Shown here: in pieces, positions 17,219-26,452 of the stretch | Layout of the letters: each line of letters opens with the position of its first letter | How positions within the stretch are numbered: position 1 is the first letter of the stretch | Assembly: GCA_035529935.1 (NCBI GenBank) | Contig: DATKVT010000028.1 | Span: forward strand, 1 to 32,985 | Reading direction: 5' to 3' | DNA length: 32,985 nt | From: Williamwhitmania sp. | GTDB lineage: Bacteria > Bacteroidota > Bacteroidia > Bacteroidales > Williamwhitmaniaceae | The notes under the pieces: generated by a model | Seen by the model: only the letters and a program-made list of their open reading frames with translations | Database searches by the model: none | Told to the model about the DNA's origin: nothing | Program-made: the position numbers and the translations under genes

Positions 17219-19135
17219 TTACAATTGAGCCTCCACGGCCTGTTTTTCTTTCTTTTCCTTTTCACCATTCAAACTAGGTTTGCCGTTGATTTTGTTCAGT
17301 TCCTCCAGCAAATCCTCCTCAATTCTGAGGTTTTCAATGATAAATTCCTGTCGCTCCGGAGTATTCTTTCCCATATAGAAAGTTAGAAGTTCCGAAATGA
17401 TGTCGTCCTTGGTAATACGAACGGGGTCGAGCCTAATATCAGCTCCAATAAAGTTTCGGAACTCATCGGGTGAAATTTCACCAAGCCCTTTGAATCGAGT
17501 AATTTCCGGATTTGGACCCAACTCCTTAATGGCCTTTTCGCGCTCGTCGTCGTTATAGCAGTAAGCAGTTTTCTTCTTGTTTCGAACACGGAAAAGTGGC
17601 GTTTGCAGAATAAAGAGGTGCTCCTGCCGAATAAGGTCGGGGAAGAACTGCAGAAAAAAGGTTATGAGCAGCAGGCGAATGTGCATTCCATCAACGTCGG
17701 CATCGGTAGCAATCACCACCTTGTTGTAGCGAAGGTTATCCATATCCTCCTCTATGTTCAGCGCTGCTTGAAGCAGGTTGAACTCCTCGTTCTCATACAC
17801 CACCTTCTTTGTCATGCCATAGGTATTCAGCGGTTTTCCCTTTAAGCTAAATACTGCCTGGGTATTCACATCGCGGCTCTTAGTGATGGATCCAGAAGCG
17901 GAATCTCCCTCCGTTATAAACAGGGTTGACTCCTCAGTAAGTGCATGCTTTTCGTTATAGTGAACGCGGCAATCGCGTAGCTTACGGTTGTGGAGACTGG
18001 ACTTTTTAGCTCGCTCACGCGCCAACTTTTGGATACCAGAAATGGCCTTTCGCTCCTTTTCTGAGTCCATTATTTTACGGAGTAGACTTTCGGCACACTC
18101 CGAGTTGCGGTGCAGGAAGTTGTCAAGCGACTCCCTCAAAAAATCACCAATAAAGTTTCGAATGGAGCTACCCCCAGGGCTAAGATCCTTCGACCCCAAC
18201 TTGGTTTTTGTCTGTGACTCAAAAATGGGCTCCTCTACCTTAATGCTTACTGCGGCAACAATGGAATTTCGAATATCGGAGGCATCAAAATCTTTGCGAT
18301 AAAATTCGCGAATAGTCTTCACTATAGCCTCCCGAAATGAGGTTAAGTGTGTGCCACCTTGTGTGGTATGTTGTCCGTTTACAAACGAATAGTATTCCTC
18401 TCCATAATGAGTTCCATGGGTAATAGCCACTTCAATATCGGGACCTCTCAGCTGAATAATTGGGTAGAGTCCTTCCTCCGACATATTCTCATTAAGCAGG
18501 TCAACTAAGCCGTTGGCTGAGTAAAATTTTTGTCCATTGAAGAGGATGGTCAATCCGGTATTCAGGTAAACGTAGTTGCGCAGCATCGTTTCGAGATACT
18601 CCGGCTGAAAGGTGTAGGAACCAAAGATTGTCTCGTCGGGGGTAAACTGCACCAAGGTGCCGTTCTTCTGACCCGTCTCAGTCTGGGGTTGCTCCTCAAC
18701 CGTTATGCCACCCGAAAAGGTAACAAGCTTTGTTTGTCCTTCACGGAACGCCTGAACAAGAAAAGATGAAGAGAGTGCATTAACCGCCTTAATACCCACA
18801 CCATTCAATCCTATCGACTTCTTGAAAGCTTTGGAATCGTACTTCCCTCCAGTATTCATTTTAGAGGCCACGTCCACTACCTTACCCAGCGGAATTCCCC
18901 GTCCAAAGTCGCGTATCGAAATCGTTTTATCTTCCAGCTTAACCTCAATAACTTTCCCATAGCCCATCATGTACTCGTCGATGGAATTGTCGAACACCTC
19001 CTTGAAGAGGACATAAATGCCGTCATCTGGTGCCGTCCCATCGCCCAGTTTGCCGATGTACATACCCGGTCTACGGCGTATGTGCTCGTACCAAATGAGC
19101 GTTTGAATTGAATCTTCCGAATAATTCGCAGTCAT
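17219..19135 (-). CDS. parE: DNA topoisomerase IV subunit B
   Basis: The 638-residue protein is the ATPase and TOPRIM subunit. The GHKL ATPase site shows RRPGMYIG at 22-29, EVFDNSIDE with Glu46 (catalytic) and Asn50 (Mg), DFGRGIP at 76-82 and [22 protein letters not shown] belongs to the transducer domain. TOPRIM residues are Glu409 in ITEGDSASG and Asp478, Asp480 and Asp482 in DADVDG, followed by MHIRLLL. The short length without a large insertion fits ParE of Bacteroidota. It precedes parC by 12 nt and is the first gene of the unit. The C-terminus is a short charged tail. Confidence 0.94.
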   Translation of the reverse strand: MTANYSEDSIQTLIWYEHIRRRPGMYIGKLGDGTAPDDGIYVLFKEVFDNSIDEYMMGYGKVIEVKLEDKTISIRDFGRGIPLGKVVDVASKMNTGGKYDSKAFKKSIGLNGVGIKAVNALSSSFLVQAFREGQTKLVTFSGGITVEEQPQTETGQKNGTLVQFTPDETIFGSYTFQPEYLETMLRNYVYLNTGLTILFNGQKFYSANGLVDLLNENMSEEGLYPIIQLRGPDIEVAITHGTHYGEEYYSFVNGQHTTQGGTHLTSFREAIVKTIREFYRKDFDASDIRNSIVAAVSIKVEEPIFESQTKTKLGSKDLSPGGSSIRNFIGDFLRESLDNFLHRNSECAESLLRKIMDSEKERKAISGIQKLARERAKKSSLHNRKLRDCRVHYNEKHALTEESTLFITEGDSASGSITKSRDVNTQAVFSLKGKPLNTYGMTKKVVYENEEFNLLQAALNIEEDMDNLRYNKVVIATDADVDGMHIRLLLITFFLQFFPDLIRQEHLFILQTPLFRVRNKKKTAYCYNDDEREKAIKELGPNPEITRFKGLGEISPDEFRNFIGADIRLDPVRITKDDIISELLTFYMGKNTPERQEFIIENLRIEEDLLEELNKINGKPSLNGEKEKKEKQAVEAQL

Positions 19136-19154
19136 ATCTATTGAATTGCTGTCA

Positions 19155-19162
19155 CAAATATA
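19155..19162 (-). promoter_or_regulatory. Candidate Bacteroidota -7 box for parE-parC
   Basis: The minus strand reads TATATTTG here, an exact match to TAnnTTTG, 20 nt upstream of the parE start codon. No good TTTG is seen at the -33 position. Confidence 0.5.
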
Positions 19163-19243
19163 AGTATAAACAAGCGTAAAGAGGACTCATGGTTTATCAA
19201 CAACTTATAAACCACTAATTAACAGTTAATGATCAAATGCTTG

Positions 19244-19993
19244 CTAGCTGTAGTATTCCGGAACCCACTGTTTGTGAATCTCCACCATCTGCTCCCTTAC
19301 GATGGTTGAAAGTTCTACGGCGCTCTTCTGCTCGACAACCTCGGTGGGAATAGGCGGAAGCACCGTAATGGTGAACGTTTGTCTTCGTTTCGCAACAAAC
19401 GCATCGCGAGGTAGTGCTTCGCTTGTTCCGTGCACTACCACCGGTAATATGGGCACCCTTGCCTCGCGAGCAACCAGAAAGGCACCCTCCTTAAATCGGT
19501 TCATTTTGCCATTTCTACTCCTTGTACCCTCGGGAAAGATCAAAATTGAATTTCCATCACCAAGAGAAGCCACACACTTTTCTACCATATGTCGTGCGCT
19601 GATGGCATTGCCACGCGAAATTCCTATATGCCTATTGATCCACAAATTCCAGCCAACTACAGGGACCTTGAATACTTCTGCCTTCGACACCCACTTAAAG
19701 GGTAGAGGAAGCCGATACATCAGCGGAATATCGAGCGAAGACTGGTGATTTACCACAACAACGTAACGTTGTCCCTTAACGATATTCTCGCGTCCATGCA
19801 TACGAACCTTCCAGAAGGGGTTACCATAAATATAGAGCAACGCCCAACAGCTCGAAAATCGATGCAGCACATAAAGCCGTTTGTCGAAGGCGACCGTAAG
19901 CAGCCATACGGGCACCATTATACCGAAGAAAAGCACCGAGGATGTTATAGCCACCAACACCCACACCAGAGCCATATTAATTTTACCAAGCAT
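19244..19993 (-). CDS. plsC: 1-acyl-sn-glycerol-3-phosphate acyltransferase
   Basis: The 249-residue protein has an N-terminal hydrophobic helix (about 8-35) and a PlsC acyltransferase domain with the four family blocks: the catalytic NHQSSLD (His83-x4-Asp88), WVSKAEVFKVPVVGW with GISR (residues about 124-127), FPEGTRSR at 153-160 and VPILPVVVHG. It converts lysophosphatidic acid to phosphatidic acid on the inner membrane, an essential step of phospholipid synthesis. It lies 108 nt upstream of parE on the same strand, with a separate -7 box for parE between them. It is divergent from the exported protein at 20144, with the regulatory region between. Confidence 0.92.
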   Translation of the reverse strand: MLGKINMALVWVLVAITSSVLFFGIMVPVWLLTVAFDKRLYVLHRFSSCWALLYIYGNPFWKVRMHGRENIVKGQRYVVVVNHQSSLDIPLMYRLPLPFKWVSKAEVFKVPVVGWNLWINRHIGISRGNAISARHMVEKCVASLGDGNSILIFPEGTRSRNGKMNRFKEGAFLVAREARVPILPVVVHGTSEALPRDAFVAKRRQTFTITVLPPIPTEVVEQKSAVELSTIVREQMVEIHKQWVPEYYS

Positions 19994-20084
19994 GGAGACA
20001 AGAATAAGTTTGCAAGTTTACAATTTTTTGAAATGAATCCGTTACCACCAAGACAAATCCTACAGAACAAACTAAGTCACTTTT

Positions 20085-20115
20085 TTTGCAAACAGTTCTA
20101 ATTTAGCTATTTTTG
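20085..20115 (+). promoter_or_regulatory. Textbook Bacteroidota promoter for the gene at 20144
   Basis: TTTG at 20085-20088, a spacer of exactly 19 nt and TATTTTTG at 20108-20115 match both parts of the primary-sigma consensus TTTG-N19-TAnnTTTG without a mismatch. The transcript would start near 20121, about 20 nt before the start codon. Confidence 0.75.
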
Positions 20116-20143
20116 CCAATCTACCACCTGAAAATTATTTACC

Positions 20144-20716
20144 ATGCGAGCATTAACCGTTTTATTTTTTGCATTCTGCAGTCTTGTTTTGAGCCCCTCT
20201 CTGGTAAATGCACAAGACAATGAGGTTCCGGACACTATCATAATGCTTACCGGGAAAAAACTTCTTGTAAATGTTTCTGGACTTACTTCTACTGATGTAA
20301 AGTATTTTGTGACTGGAGTTGCCAAGCAACAAACGGTAAAGAGAAAATCGGTGCAGATGATTCACTATCACACTGGTCGTCAAGAGGTGCTCAACAAACC
20401 ACTGTTCACCATGATCAGTGCTAGCGATTACAGAAGTGTAATTATTACCGACAAGCCGGAAGAGGTCGATGGCCTATTCCCTCGTGGCAAGGTGGAATCG
20501 CGCTCGCCTAAGAGCGTGCGTAGCGCTAAGGACGCACAAAAGAATGCCGAAATTCGGCTCAAAAAGAAGGCGGCCAACCTTGGAGGTGTCATGATTCTGC
20601 TTACCAAAAAGGAGTTCAAGGGTGGATATGGTGAGGTGCCTATCTGCATTATGGAAGGAGTCGCCTACGGCACAGAGCCGGCGACGGAACAATCAAAAGA
20701 ATCCGCTCCAAAATAA
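20144..20716 (+). CDS. Uncharacterised exported protein
   Basis: I do not recognise this 190-residue protein. It has a signal peptide (residues 1-24, cleaved after VNA before QDNE). The mature part begins with the pattern DTIIMLTGKKLLVNVSGLTS, followed by KRKSVQMIHY, similar in shape to small Bacteroidota periplasmic proteins that begin with a DTI-x-x-x-G-x-x-hydrophobic beta strand. A charged Lys/Arg/Ser-rich stretch (about 115-146) separates it from a C-terminal segment with GGVMILLTKKEF and GGYGEVP. It has its own perfect promoter and its own terminator, so it is a single-gene transcript, likely well expressed. Confidence 0.8.
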   Translation: MRALTVLFFAFCSLVLSPSLVNAQDNEVPDTIIMLTGKKLLVNVSGLTSTDVKYFVTGVAKQQTVKRKSVQMIHYHTGRQEVLNKPLFTMISASDYRSVIITDKPEEVDGLFPRGKVESRSPKSVRSAKDAQKNAEIRLKKKAANLGGVMILLTKKEFKGGYGEVPICIMEGVAYGTEPATEQSKESAPK

Positions 20717-20720
20717 AAGC

Positions 20721-20749
20721 AAAAGCCACAGCAAATTGCCGTGGCTTTT
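20721..20749. terminator. Intrinsic terminator, probably bidirectional
   Basis: The 9-bp stem AAAAGCCAC (20721-20729) pairs with GTGGCTTTT (20741-20749); an inner GCA/TGC pairing extends it past a one-base mismatch. The plus strand continues with TT after the stem. The minus strand ends in CTTTTGCTTTTATTTT. It lies between the exported protein gene and the convergent lplA and can serve both. Confidence 0.85.
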
Positions 20750-20768
20750 TTGTTGTCACCAACAATGA

Positions 20769-21749
20769 CTAAAAAAGACCGGGGACAAACTCTTCCACGG
20801 CAATACTTGAGAAATACTCACTAAAGGGAATAGCCTTAAGTCGATCCGTAACCTTGTCAACATCGTGAGGACAGCCGGTTAGCAGTGCCTCTACCTCCGT
20901 AATATCACGTTTATTGAAGAAGTCTCCGTAAATCTTTATCTCCTTAATGCTTCCCCGCTCTACGTTTAAGTGAAACTCCACATGTCCGCCACTGGTTTTA
21001 ATACCCCGCTCAAGTTGATAATGAGGCGAGTAGCCAAAATTCCAATCCCACGTCGAGTATTTAGTATCGGTAAGCGAATTTATGGCAGTGAGATCCGCTT
21101 GGGAGTAGTCATAATCTACGGCGTCGCCATACATCTCCTGAATGTGGTTCATAATAAGGTCGCGAAACTGGAGCACATCCATCGACGTGGATAGGTGATC
21201 CGAAATATTGGTGACCCTTGACCGAACACTTTTCACCGCCTTGTCCTGATATTTGAGCGGGTTCACCTTTAGAGCATCGCTCAAGTCTGTCATCTTCGAG
21301 GAGAAAAGCAGCGTACCATGGTGGAGCACACGCCTTTTATACACATGCTCAGCATTGCCTGAAAACTTTTTTCCCTCAATGGTGAGATCGTTTCTCCCTT
21401 CGAACTTGGCATCTATCCCAAGAGTAAGTAACACATCGAGAATAGGCTTGGTAAATTTTTGAAAATCAACCAAATTGCCATCTTCGCCATTAACAATGAA
21501 GGTAAAGTTGAGATTTCCCAAATCGTGGAATACGGCACCGCCTCCCGATAGCCTACGAACAACCTTGATGCTATTATCTTTAATGAAGTCGAGGTTGATT
21601 TCGGCCAGCGTATTTTGGTGTTTTCCAACAATTACAGAAGGCTCATCTCTCCAAAGCATAAATATATCGTCGGAGAAATTTTTCAGAAGATACTCCTCTG
21701 CCGCAAGGTTAAAGTAAGGATTGGTATTGGGATGTTTAATACAAAGCAT
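20769..21749 (-). CDS. lplA: lipoate--protein ligase
   Basis: The 326-residue protein has the LplA layout: NPYFNLAAEEYLL near the start, VIVGKHQN at about 39-46, the lipoate-binding RRLSGGGAVFHD at 65-76, NDLTIEGKKFSGNA with the lysine and SGNA that hold the activated lipoate, HHGTLL, and a C-terminal accessory domain of about 80 residues (HVEFHLNVERGSIKEIKIYGDFF). It activates scavenged lipoate with ATP and attaches it to E2 and GcvH proteins. It follows the PAP2 gene by 58 nt on the same strand and ends at the shared terminator. The length and the second domain fit a full LplA, not LipB. Confidence 0.94.
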   Translation of the reverse strand: MLCIKHPNTNPYFNLAAEEYLLKNFSDDIFMLWRDEPSVIVGKHQNTLAEINLDFIKDNSIKVVRRLSGGGAVFHDLGNLNFTFIVNGEDGNLVDFQKFTKPILDVLLTLGIDAKFEGRNDLTIEGKKFSGNAEHVYKRRVLHHGTLLFSSKMTDLSDALKVNPLKYQDKAVKSVRSRVTNISDHLSTSMDVLQFRDLIMNHIQEMYGDAVDYDYSQADLTAINSLTDTKYSTWDWNFGYSPHYQLERGIKTSGGHVEFHLNVERGSIKEIKIYGDFFNKRDITEVEALLTGCPHDVDKVTDRLKAIPFSEYFSSIAVEEFVPGLF

Positions 21750-21807
21750 ACCTATTTTGAATTAGCAGTTATAGAGCCACTAACAACGGTAGGATAGAAA
21801 AGCTCAA

Positions 21808-22377
21808 CTATGTTGGACAAGTCTCGTAGCAGGGAAGTTTTCTCATGACAGTGTAAACCGAAAGTCCAATCAACGAGCCTACAATGGCACCACCAAGTAT
21901 ATCGCCAGGAAAGTGAAGCCCCATGTATATGCGGGTGTAGGACACTACCAAAGCCCAGCATAGGATTGCAATGGTGTACCAACGAGTTCGAAAAACCAAC
22001 AGGCTGAACATGGCAAAGGAAAAGGTATTGGCGGCATGCGATGATACAAAGCCATACATTCCACCGCGCTGATCTCTCACTAAATGAATCAGCTGCTCCA
22101 AACCAAGGGTATGGGTTGGGCGCAAACGCTCAAAGACATTCTTAAAAAGGTGAACGGAAATTTGGTCGGACAGGGTTACGGTTAATATTGTCATCACCAG
22201 AATGATCCAACCCGTACGCCCAAACTTTTTAAAGAAAAAGTATACCACCACTGCATAGAGAGGAACGGAGGTAAACTTGTATGAAATCCAAAACATCACC
22301 CAGTCAAAGAAGGGAGAGTGGAGACCATTAAGAAACAGCAGCAGCTGTTTATCCAGATTTATAAGATAGTCAAGCAT
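21808..22377 (-). CDS. PAP2-superfamily membrane phosphatase
   Basis: The 189-residue protein has five to six hydrophobic helices and the three-part acid-phosphatase signature: Lys79-x6-Arg86-Pro87 (KNVFERLRP), the VSSHAAN motif with Ser113 and His114, and Arg149-x5-His155-x3-Asp159 (SYTRIYMGLHFPGD). Such enzymes remove phosphate from phosphatidic acid, undecaprenyl pyrophosphate or related lipids on the periplasmic face. Which substrate applies here is open: it could be a PgpB/BacA-like carrier-lipid recycler or a lipid A phosphatase. It begins 3 nt after the obg stop codon, so it is almost surely co-transcribed with obg. Confidence 0.92.
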   Translation of the reverse strand: MLDYLINLDKQLLLFLNGLHSPFFDWVMFWISYKFTSVPLYAVVVYFFFKKFGRTGWIILVMTILTVTLSDQISVHLFKNVFERLRPTHTLGLEQLIHLVRDQRGGMYGFVSSHAANTFSFAMFSLLVFRTRWYTIAILCWALVVSYTRIYMGLHFPGDILGGAIVGSLIGLSVYTVMRKLPCYETCPT

Positions 22378-22380
22378 GGC

Positions 22381-23370
22381 TTACGAATTAAGTTCTTTCC
22401 AAAGAAGGTCTTTTAACTCCTTGATGCCGGTATTTGTAATTGAACTAATAAACATGTGGGGGATACCCGGCAGGTCTTTTGCAATTTCACTCTTGAGCTC
22501 CTCATCTAGCAAGTCGCTCTTCGATATGGCAAGCACACGTCGCTTATCGAGCAGCTCAGGGTTAAACATCTTTAACTCGTTGAGCAGCACCTCGTATTCC
22601 TGCTTTATGTCCTTGCTATCGCTTGGAATAAGGAAAAGCAGCATGGAATTTCGCTCAATGTGACGCAGGAAGCGAAGGCCTAACCCCTTCCCCTCGTGTG
22701 CTCCCTCAATAATTCCTGGAATATCAGCAATTACGAACGATTTAAAGTCGCGATACTCCACAATGCCCAGGTTCGGCTCTAATGTGGTAAATGCGTAGTC
22801 GGCAATCTTAGGCTTGGCGGAAGTAATAACCGAAAGCAGCGTCGATTTACCTGCGTTGGGAAAACCTACAAGTCCCACATCGGCCAATATTTTCAACTCG
22901 AGAATCACCCAGCCTTCACTGCCCTCTTCACCGGGCTGTGCAAAGCGAGGAGTTTGGTTTGTGGCTGATCTAAAATTCCAGTTTCCGAGACCGCCTCTAC
23001 CACCTGGTCGTAAAACGACTTGTTCGCCATCGGAAGTTATTTCGCAAAGCACCTCACCTGTTTCTGCATCGCGGGCCACAGTACCCAGCGGCACTTCAAT
23101 CATCCTATCCGCACCATCGGCACCTGTACTTCTACCACTGCTGCCCGATACTCCATCTTCTGCAAACACGTGCCTACGGTACTTAAGGTGAATCAGGGTC
23201 CACAGCTGCGCATTACCCTTCATTATAATATGGCCACCACGGCCACCATCACCTCCATCGGGCCCACCTTGCGCCACGAACTTCTCACGGTGTAGGTGGG
23301 TAGAACCCTGCCCCCCATTACCCGAACGACAGAATATCTTTACGTAATCAACAAAGTTAGACGATGACAT
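22381..23370 (-). CDS. obg: GTPase Obg (CgtA)
   Basis: The start is the ATG at 23370 ([12 protein letters not shown]), which opens the Obg fold; the frame is open for 17 codons further upstream but those do not belong. The 329-residue protein has the glycine-rich Obg domain (1-160, with [19 protein letters not shown] and GGRGGLGN), followed by the GTPase domain with P-loop GFPNAGKS at 169-176, switch FTTLEPNLG at 194-202, DIPG at 216-219 and a SKSD-type G4. No extended C-terminal domain is present, as usual in Bacteroidota. Obg acts in late assembly of the 50S subunit. The hpt-adk-obg order is typical of the phylum. Confidence 0.95.
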   Translation of the reverse strand: MSSSNFVDYVKIFCRSGNGGQGSTHLHREKFVAQGGPDGGDGGRGGHIIMKGNAQLWTLIHLKYRRHVFAEDGVSGSSGRSTGADGADRMIEVPLGTVARDAETGEVLCEITSDGEQVVLRPGGRGGLGNWNFRSATNQTPRFAQPGEEGSEGWVILELKILADVGLVGFPNAGKSTLLSVITSAKPKIADYAFTTLEPNLGIVEYRDFKSFVIADIPGIIEGAHEGKGLGLRFLRHIERNSMLLFLIPSDSKDIKQEYEVLLNELKMFNPELLDKRRVLAISKSDLLDEELKSEIAKDLPGIPHMFISSITNTGIKELKDLLWKELNS

Positions 23371-23456
23371 TGTATGCGGTATATTTTGTGTGTTGCAACC
23401 CGTCCTCAAGGTAACATCCAAGAGAGCTAGGGTAGGAATATCGAAAAAAACCCGAC

Positions 23457-24041
23457 CTACTTCTTTTTTGCAAACGACTCTACTCCAGAAACAATTCGAT
23501 CGAAAATATCATCAATTGTTCCCATTCCATCAATGGCCAAATATTTATTTTGAGCCCTATAGTAATCAATTACAATGGCAGTTTGCCGATTGTAAACCTG
23601 AATTCTATTCTCAATAATCGACATGTTTCTATCGTCGCTACGGTCGTCCAACTTGCTCCTTGCCACTAGCCTATTCATGAGCTCCTTGTAGTCCACTTCC
23701 AACGACATCATCATTACAATGGCCGTCCCCTTTGCTTCAAGCATCTTGTCCAGCTCTCGTGCCTGAACGGTGGTTCGTGGAAAGCCATCGAAAACAATGC
23801 CGCTAAACTCATGGTGCACGTCAAGCAGATTTTCGATAAGCCCAATAACCATATCGTCGGGTACTAGCTCGCCCCTGTCGATATACTTTTTAGCCTCCTG
23901 ACCAAGGGAGTTTCCCTCCTTAATGGCTTCGCGGAGCAACTCTCCGGTGGATACGTGCTTCAGATTGTATTTCGCAATCAACCGTTCCGACTGGGTTCCC
24001 TTGCCAGCCCCAGGAGGGCCAAACAAAACAATGTTAAGCAT
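23457..24041 (-). CDS. adk: adenylate kinase
   Basis: The 194-residue protein interconverts AMP, ADP and ATP. The P-loop is GPPGAGKGT at 8-16, followed by STGELLR (AMP site) and DGFPRT in the middle. The LID is short ([10 protein letters not shown]), without the zinc-binding cysteines of long adenylate kinases, which fits the short-type enzymes of Bacteroidota. It is 33 nt downstream of hpt and 86 nt upstream of obg on the same strand, so the three are probably one transcript. Confidence 0.95.
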   Translation of the reverse strand: MLNIVLFGPPGAGKGTQSERLIAKYNLKHVSTGELLREAIKEGNSLGQEAKKYIDRGELVPDDMVIGLIENLLDVHHEFSGIVFDGFPRTTVQARELDKMLEAKGTAIVMMMSLEVDYKELMNRLVARSKLDDRSDDRNMSIIENRIQVYNRQTAIVIDYYRAQNKYLAIDGMGTIDDIFDRIVSGVESFAKKK

Positions 24042-24074
24042 ATAATCTTTAGGTATTGGGGTTGCCGAAAAATA

Positions 24075-24617
24075 CTACCGGCTTACCAGGGTGTACACAT
24101 CTTTTAAGTTTCTCCCCAGCTCATCGTAGTCGAGCCCATAGCCAACCACAAAGTCGTTGGGGATTTTCTTACCAATATAGTCAATCTTGATTGCCTTCTT
24201 ATAGCTTTCAGGCTTAAAGAAGAAGGTTGCAACACAAATCCTTTCGGGCTCGTGCTTCTGAATAAGATCGTATAGTTTTTCGAGCGTAATGCCTGTATCC
24301 ACAATATCTTCCACCACAACCACACACTTCCCCTTAAGCGAGGTTGTAAGGCCAACAAGCTCCTTTACCATACCGGTAGTAACAGTACCTTGATAAGAGG
24401 AAAGTTTCACGAACGAAACCTCGCAGGTAAAATCGATACACTTTACCAAATCGGCAGTAAACATGAACGACCCATTGAGCACACTCAGGAAAACAACATT
24501 ATCCTTGCCCCCAAGGTCAGCAATAATATTGTCCGCAACGTGCCTTACCATTTGCTGGATCTCCTCGTGGGGGATTGCCAACTCAAATTCCTTATCGTGA
24601 AGTTTCACACGTTTCAT
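24075..24617 (-). CDS. hpt: hypoxanthine phosphoribosyltransferase
   Basis: The 180-residue protein has the PRPP-binding motif VVVVEDIVDTGIT at 99-111 (acidic pair Glu103-Asp104), an upstream LNGSFMFTADL loop and a C-terminal DFVVGYGLDYDE stretch, all as in Hpt. It salvages hypoxanthine, and often guanine, to IMP and GMP. It is the first gene of the hpt-adk-obg unit. The minus strand reads TTTATTTG at 24646-24653 (one mismatch to TAnnTTTG), 28 nt upstream, a possible but weak -7 box. Confidence 0.95.
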   Translation of the reverse strand: MKRVKLHDKEFELAIPHEEIQQMVRHVADNIIADLGGKDNVVFLSVLNGSFMFTADLVKCIDFTCEVSFVKLSSYQGTVTTGMVKELVGLTTSLKGKCVVVVEDIVDTGITLEKLYDLIQKHEPERICVATFFFKPESYKKAIKIDYIGKKIPNDFVVGYGLDYDELGRNLKDVYTLVSR

Positions 24618-25070
24618 GATGCGTGCATTTTTGTCAATTACCTACCAAATAAAAAATAAATTCTTGTCCGGAACTTAAAGATTATCATGACAAAATGCTG
24701 CAATTCAAACTATTACAGCCATATTCTACACGAAGAACTCAGTCCCGGAGCAAAAAATTACTACCTTGCGAAAGTATGAATATTTGCAGAAACAAACCTC
24801 ATCAATTGTGAAATTCCTGACGAATTGCACGAGTGAATATACAAATTGGGGATGGATTTTCGCCAAGGAGTCCACCCTATCGGGCAAGCCAGCTATACAA
24901 AACAACCAACATACCCATTCCACGTCCACTGAAATCTGGTCGCCTTTAGCACATCACACTTCACCCAATAATATTTTAGGAAGGTCGTTAAAAAAATGGT
25001 GGACGGCCCCACGCTTGATGCAATCATCAATAACCGAAATGTTACAACTTGTTAAACTAAACATACCCAC
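24618..25070. other. Intergenic region between divergent hpt and purE
   Basis: This 453-nt region is unusually long for the window. It should hold the promoters of both divergent purine genes. Beyond the weak hpt -7 box at 24646-24653 I find only TACCTTGC at 24762-24769 as a poor plus-strand candidate, which would leave a purE leader of nearly 300 nt. Open frames on both strands (for example 24766-25074 on plus) have no protein-like composition and run into purE. I recognise no riboswitch. A 7-bp inverted repeat (24923-24929 and 24999-25005) is not significant by itself. Confidence 0.4.
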
Positions 25071-25583
25071 ATGAATCCACAAGTAAGTATTATTATGGGC
25101 AGCACCTCCGATATGCCCTTAATGGAAGAGGCAGCTAAGCTGCTGAACGAGCTGCAAATCCCGTTCGAAATCAATGCCCTTTCGGCCCACCGTGTCCCGG
25201 AGTTGGTGATGGAATTTGGTAAAAATGCCCACAAGCGCGGGGTTAAGGTGGTTATTGCCGGTGCCGGGGGTGCCGCCCATCTACCAGGAGTTATTGCTGC
25301 TTTCACACCGCTCCCGGTGATTGGCGTGCCAATCAAATCGTCGAACTCCATCGACGGTTGGGACTCCATCCTCTCCATTCTGCAGATGCCCGCCGGAATC
25401 CCTGTAGCAACGGTAGCTTTGGACGGTGCACGGAATGCAGGAATACTTGCTGCTCAAATAATTGCAACTGGAAATCCTGAACTATTAGAAAAAATCCTTA
25501 CTTTTAAGCAAGAGTTGGCAAAGAAAATTAAGAAGGCCAACGAAGAGTTGGCCACCATTAAGTTTGAATATAAAACAAACTGA
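25071..25583 (+). CDS. purE: N5-carboxyaminoimidazole ribonucleotide mutase (class I PurE)
   Basis: The 170-residue protein has the class I PurE signature: MGSTSD at 9-14, SAHR at 38-41 and AGAGGAAHLPGV at 63-74 with the catalytic His70, then LPVIGVPI and a closing helix pair. It moves the carboxyl group of N5-CAIR to C4 in de novo purine synthesis. PurK, its usual partner, is not here. Its stop codon TGA overlaps by one base the ATG of the next gene, an outer-membrane protein, so expression of the two is linked although the functions look unrelated. Confidence 0.96.
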   Translation: MNPQVSIIMGSTSDMPLMEEAAKLLNELQIPFEINALSAHRVPELVMEFGKNAHKRGVKVVIAGAGGAAHLPGVIAAFTPLPVIGVPIKSSNSIDGWDSILSILQMPAGIPVATVALDGARNAGILAAQIIATGNPELLEKILTFKQELAKKIKKANEELATIKFEYKTN

Positions 25584-26446
25584 TGAACCACACGAAGACA
25601 AAAGAGCTGCTGCGCTCCCCATTAAGGGCAGGAAGCTTTTTTGTCTTTATCTTTCTCTTATCCATTCTAACCATTGGTGCATCAGCACAGGATGAATCCA
25701 CCCCTACAGATGCTGCGGCGCAAGGCAAGGGTGGAGTAGCCACCACAACCGTCTCCCCCTGGAGCATCTTCTCCAACCAAGGAGCGCTTGGCTTTTACGA
25801 CCACAAGGCGGTTTCGCTCCATCAGGAAAATCGGTTTTTGGTAAAGGAACTTAACGTGAGCGCCATTGCAGCTACCCTGCCCGTTAAGCCTGGAACCATT
25901 GCGCTATGTGTCTCCCGATTGGGATACAGCTTATACAACGAAAGCCAACTCATGCTCGCCATTGGTAAGCGGCTATGGCCATCGTTCTCGGTTGGCATTG
26001 GCCTGAATGCCCATTACCTTAAGCTGGCAGAAGGCTATGGCCACAGCAGCGCATATACCGTGGAGGCAGGCGTTCTCTACTCACCAATAAAAAACCTTTC
26101 GGTAGGGCTTCATCTCTTTAACCCCACAGCCGAAACAATGGGAGAGAATCCGTGCAAAAAGTTGGCGAGCGGCATCTCGGCAGGAATAGGCTACACGGCT
26201 GCACCGGGTGCCATTCTCGCAATTGAGGTTACCGAGCAGGAAAATATTGAAACGCAATTCCATGCAGGTATTGAAGCAACGGTTATTGACCAGCTGGTGC
26301 TGCGAGCCGGATACGCCTCCAACCCCGATTTGCTCTCCTTTGGGCTGGGATATACCTACAAACCGCTAAAGGTCGATTTAGCTCTCACAACCAACAATCC
26401 GTTGGGCCTATCCAGCTTTCTCACGGTAGCGTACCTCTTTAACTAG
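25583..26446 (+). CDS. Predicted outer-membrane beta-barrel protein
   Basis: The 287-residue protein has a long signal peptide (about residues 1-36, with hydrophobic core FFVFIFLLSILTIGASA and cleavage before QDES). The mature part begins with a Thr/Ala-rich linker and SPWSIFSNQGALGFYDHKAVSLHQENRF, a start seen in PorV/UPF0164-type barrels (a region of N-terminal residues with the fold of FadL plugs), then about ten alternating amphipathic strands and a terminal VAYLFN. The start overlaps the purE stop. The downstream HhH protein begins 6 nt after it, so the two barrels may act together. The function is unknown; kinship to PorV is a guess from the pattern. Confidence 0.8.
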   Translation: MNHTKTKELLRSPLRAGSFFVFIFLLSILTIGASAQDESTPTDAAAQGKGGVATTTVSPWSIFSNQGALGFYDHKAVSLHQENRFLVKELNVSAIAATLPVKPGTIALCVSRLGYSLYNESQLMLAIGKRLWPSFSVGIGLNAHYLKLAEGYGHSSAYTVEAGVLYSPIKNLSVGLHLFNPTAETMGENPCKKLASGISAGIGYTAAPGAILAIEVTEQENIETQFHAGIEATVIDQLVLRAGYASNPDLLSFGLGYTYKPLKVDLALTTNNPLGLSSFLTVAYLFN

Positions 26447-26452
26447 GCTGCC

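Noticed and set aside
14540-19135. Labelling the topoisomerase pair as gyrase
   Set aside because: The direct parE-parC pairing and the short B subunit favour topoisomerase IV, though many Bacteroidota annotations leave it open. GyrA/GyrB would be expected elsewhere in the genome.
23371-23421. Longer Obg start (17 extra codons)
   Set aside because: The Obg domain begins at [12 protein letters not shown]; the extra residues do not resemble Obg N-termini.
24766-25074. 102-codon plus-strand frame upstream of purE
   Set aside because: It overlaps the purE start, has no protein-like hydrophobic pattern and is not supported by a promoter at a sensible distance. It is kept as part of the intergenic region.
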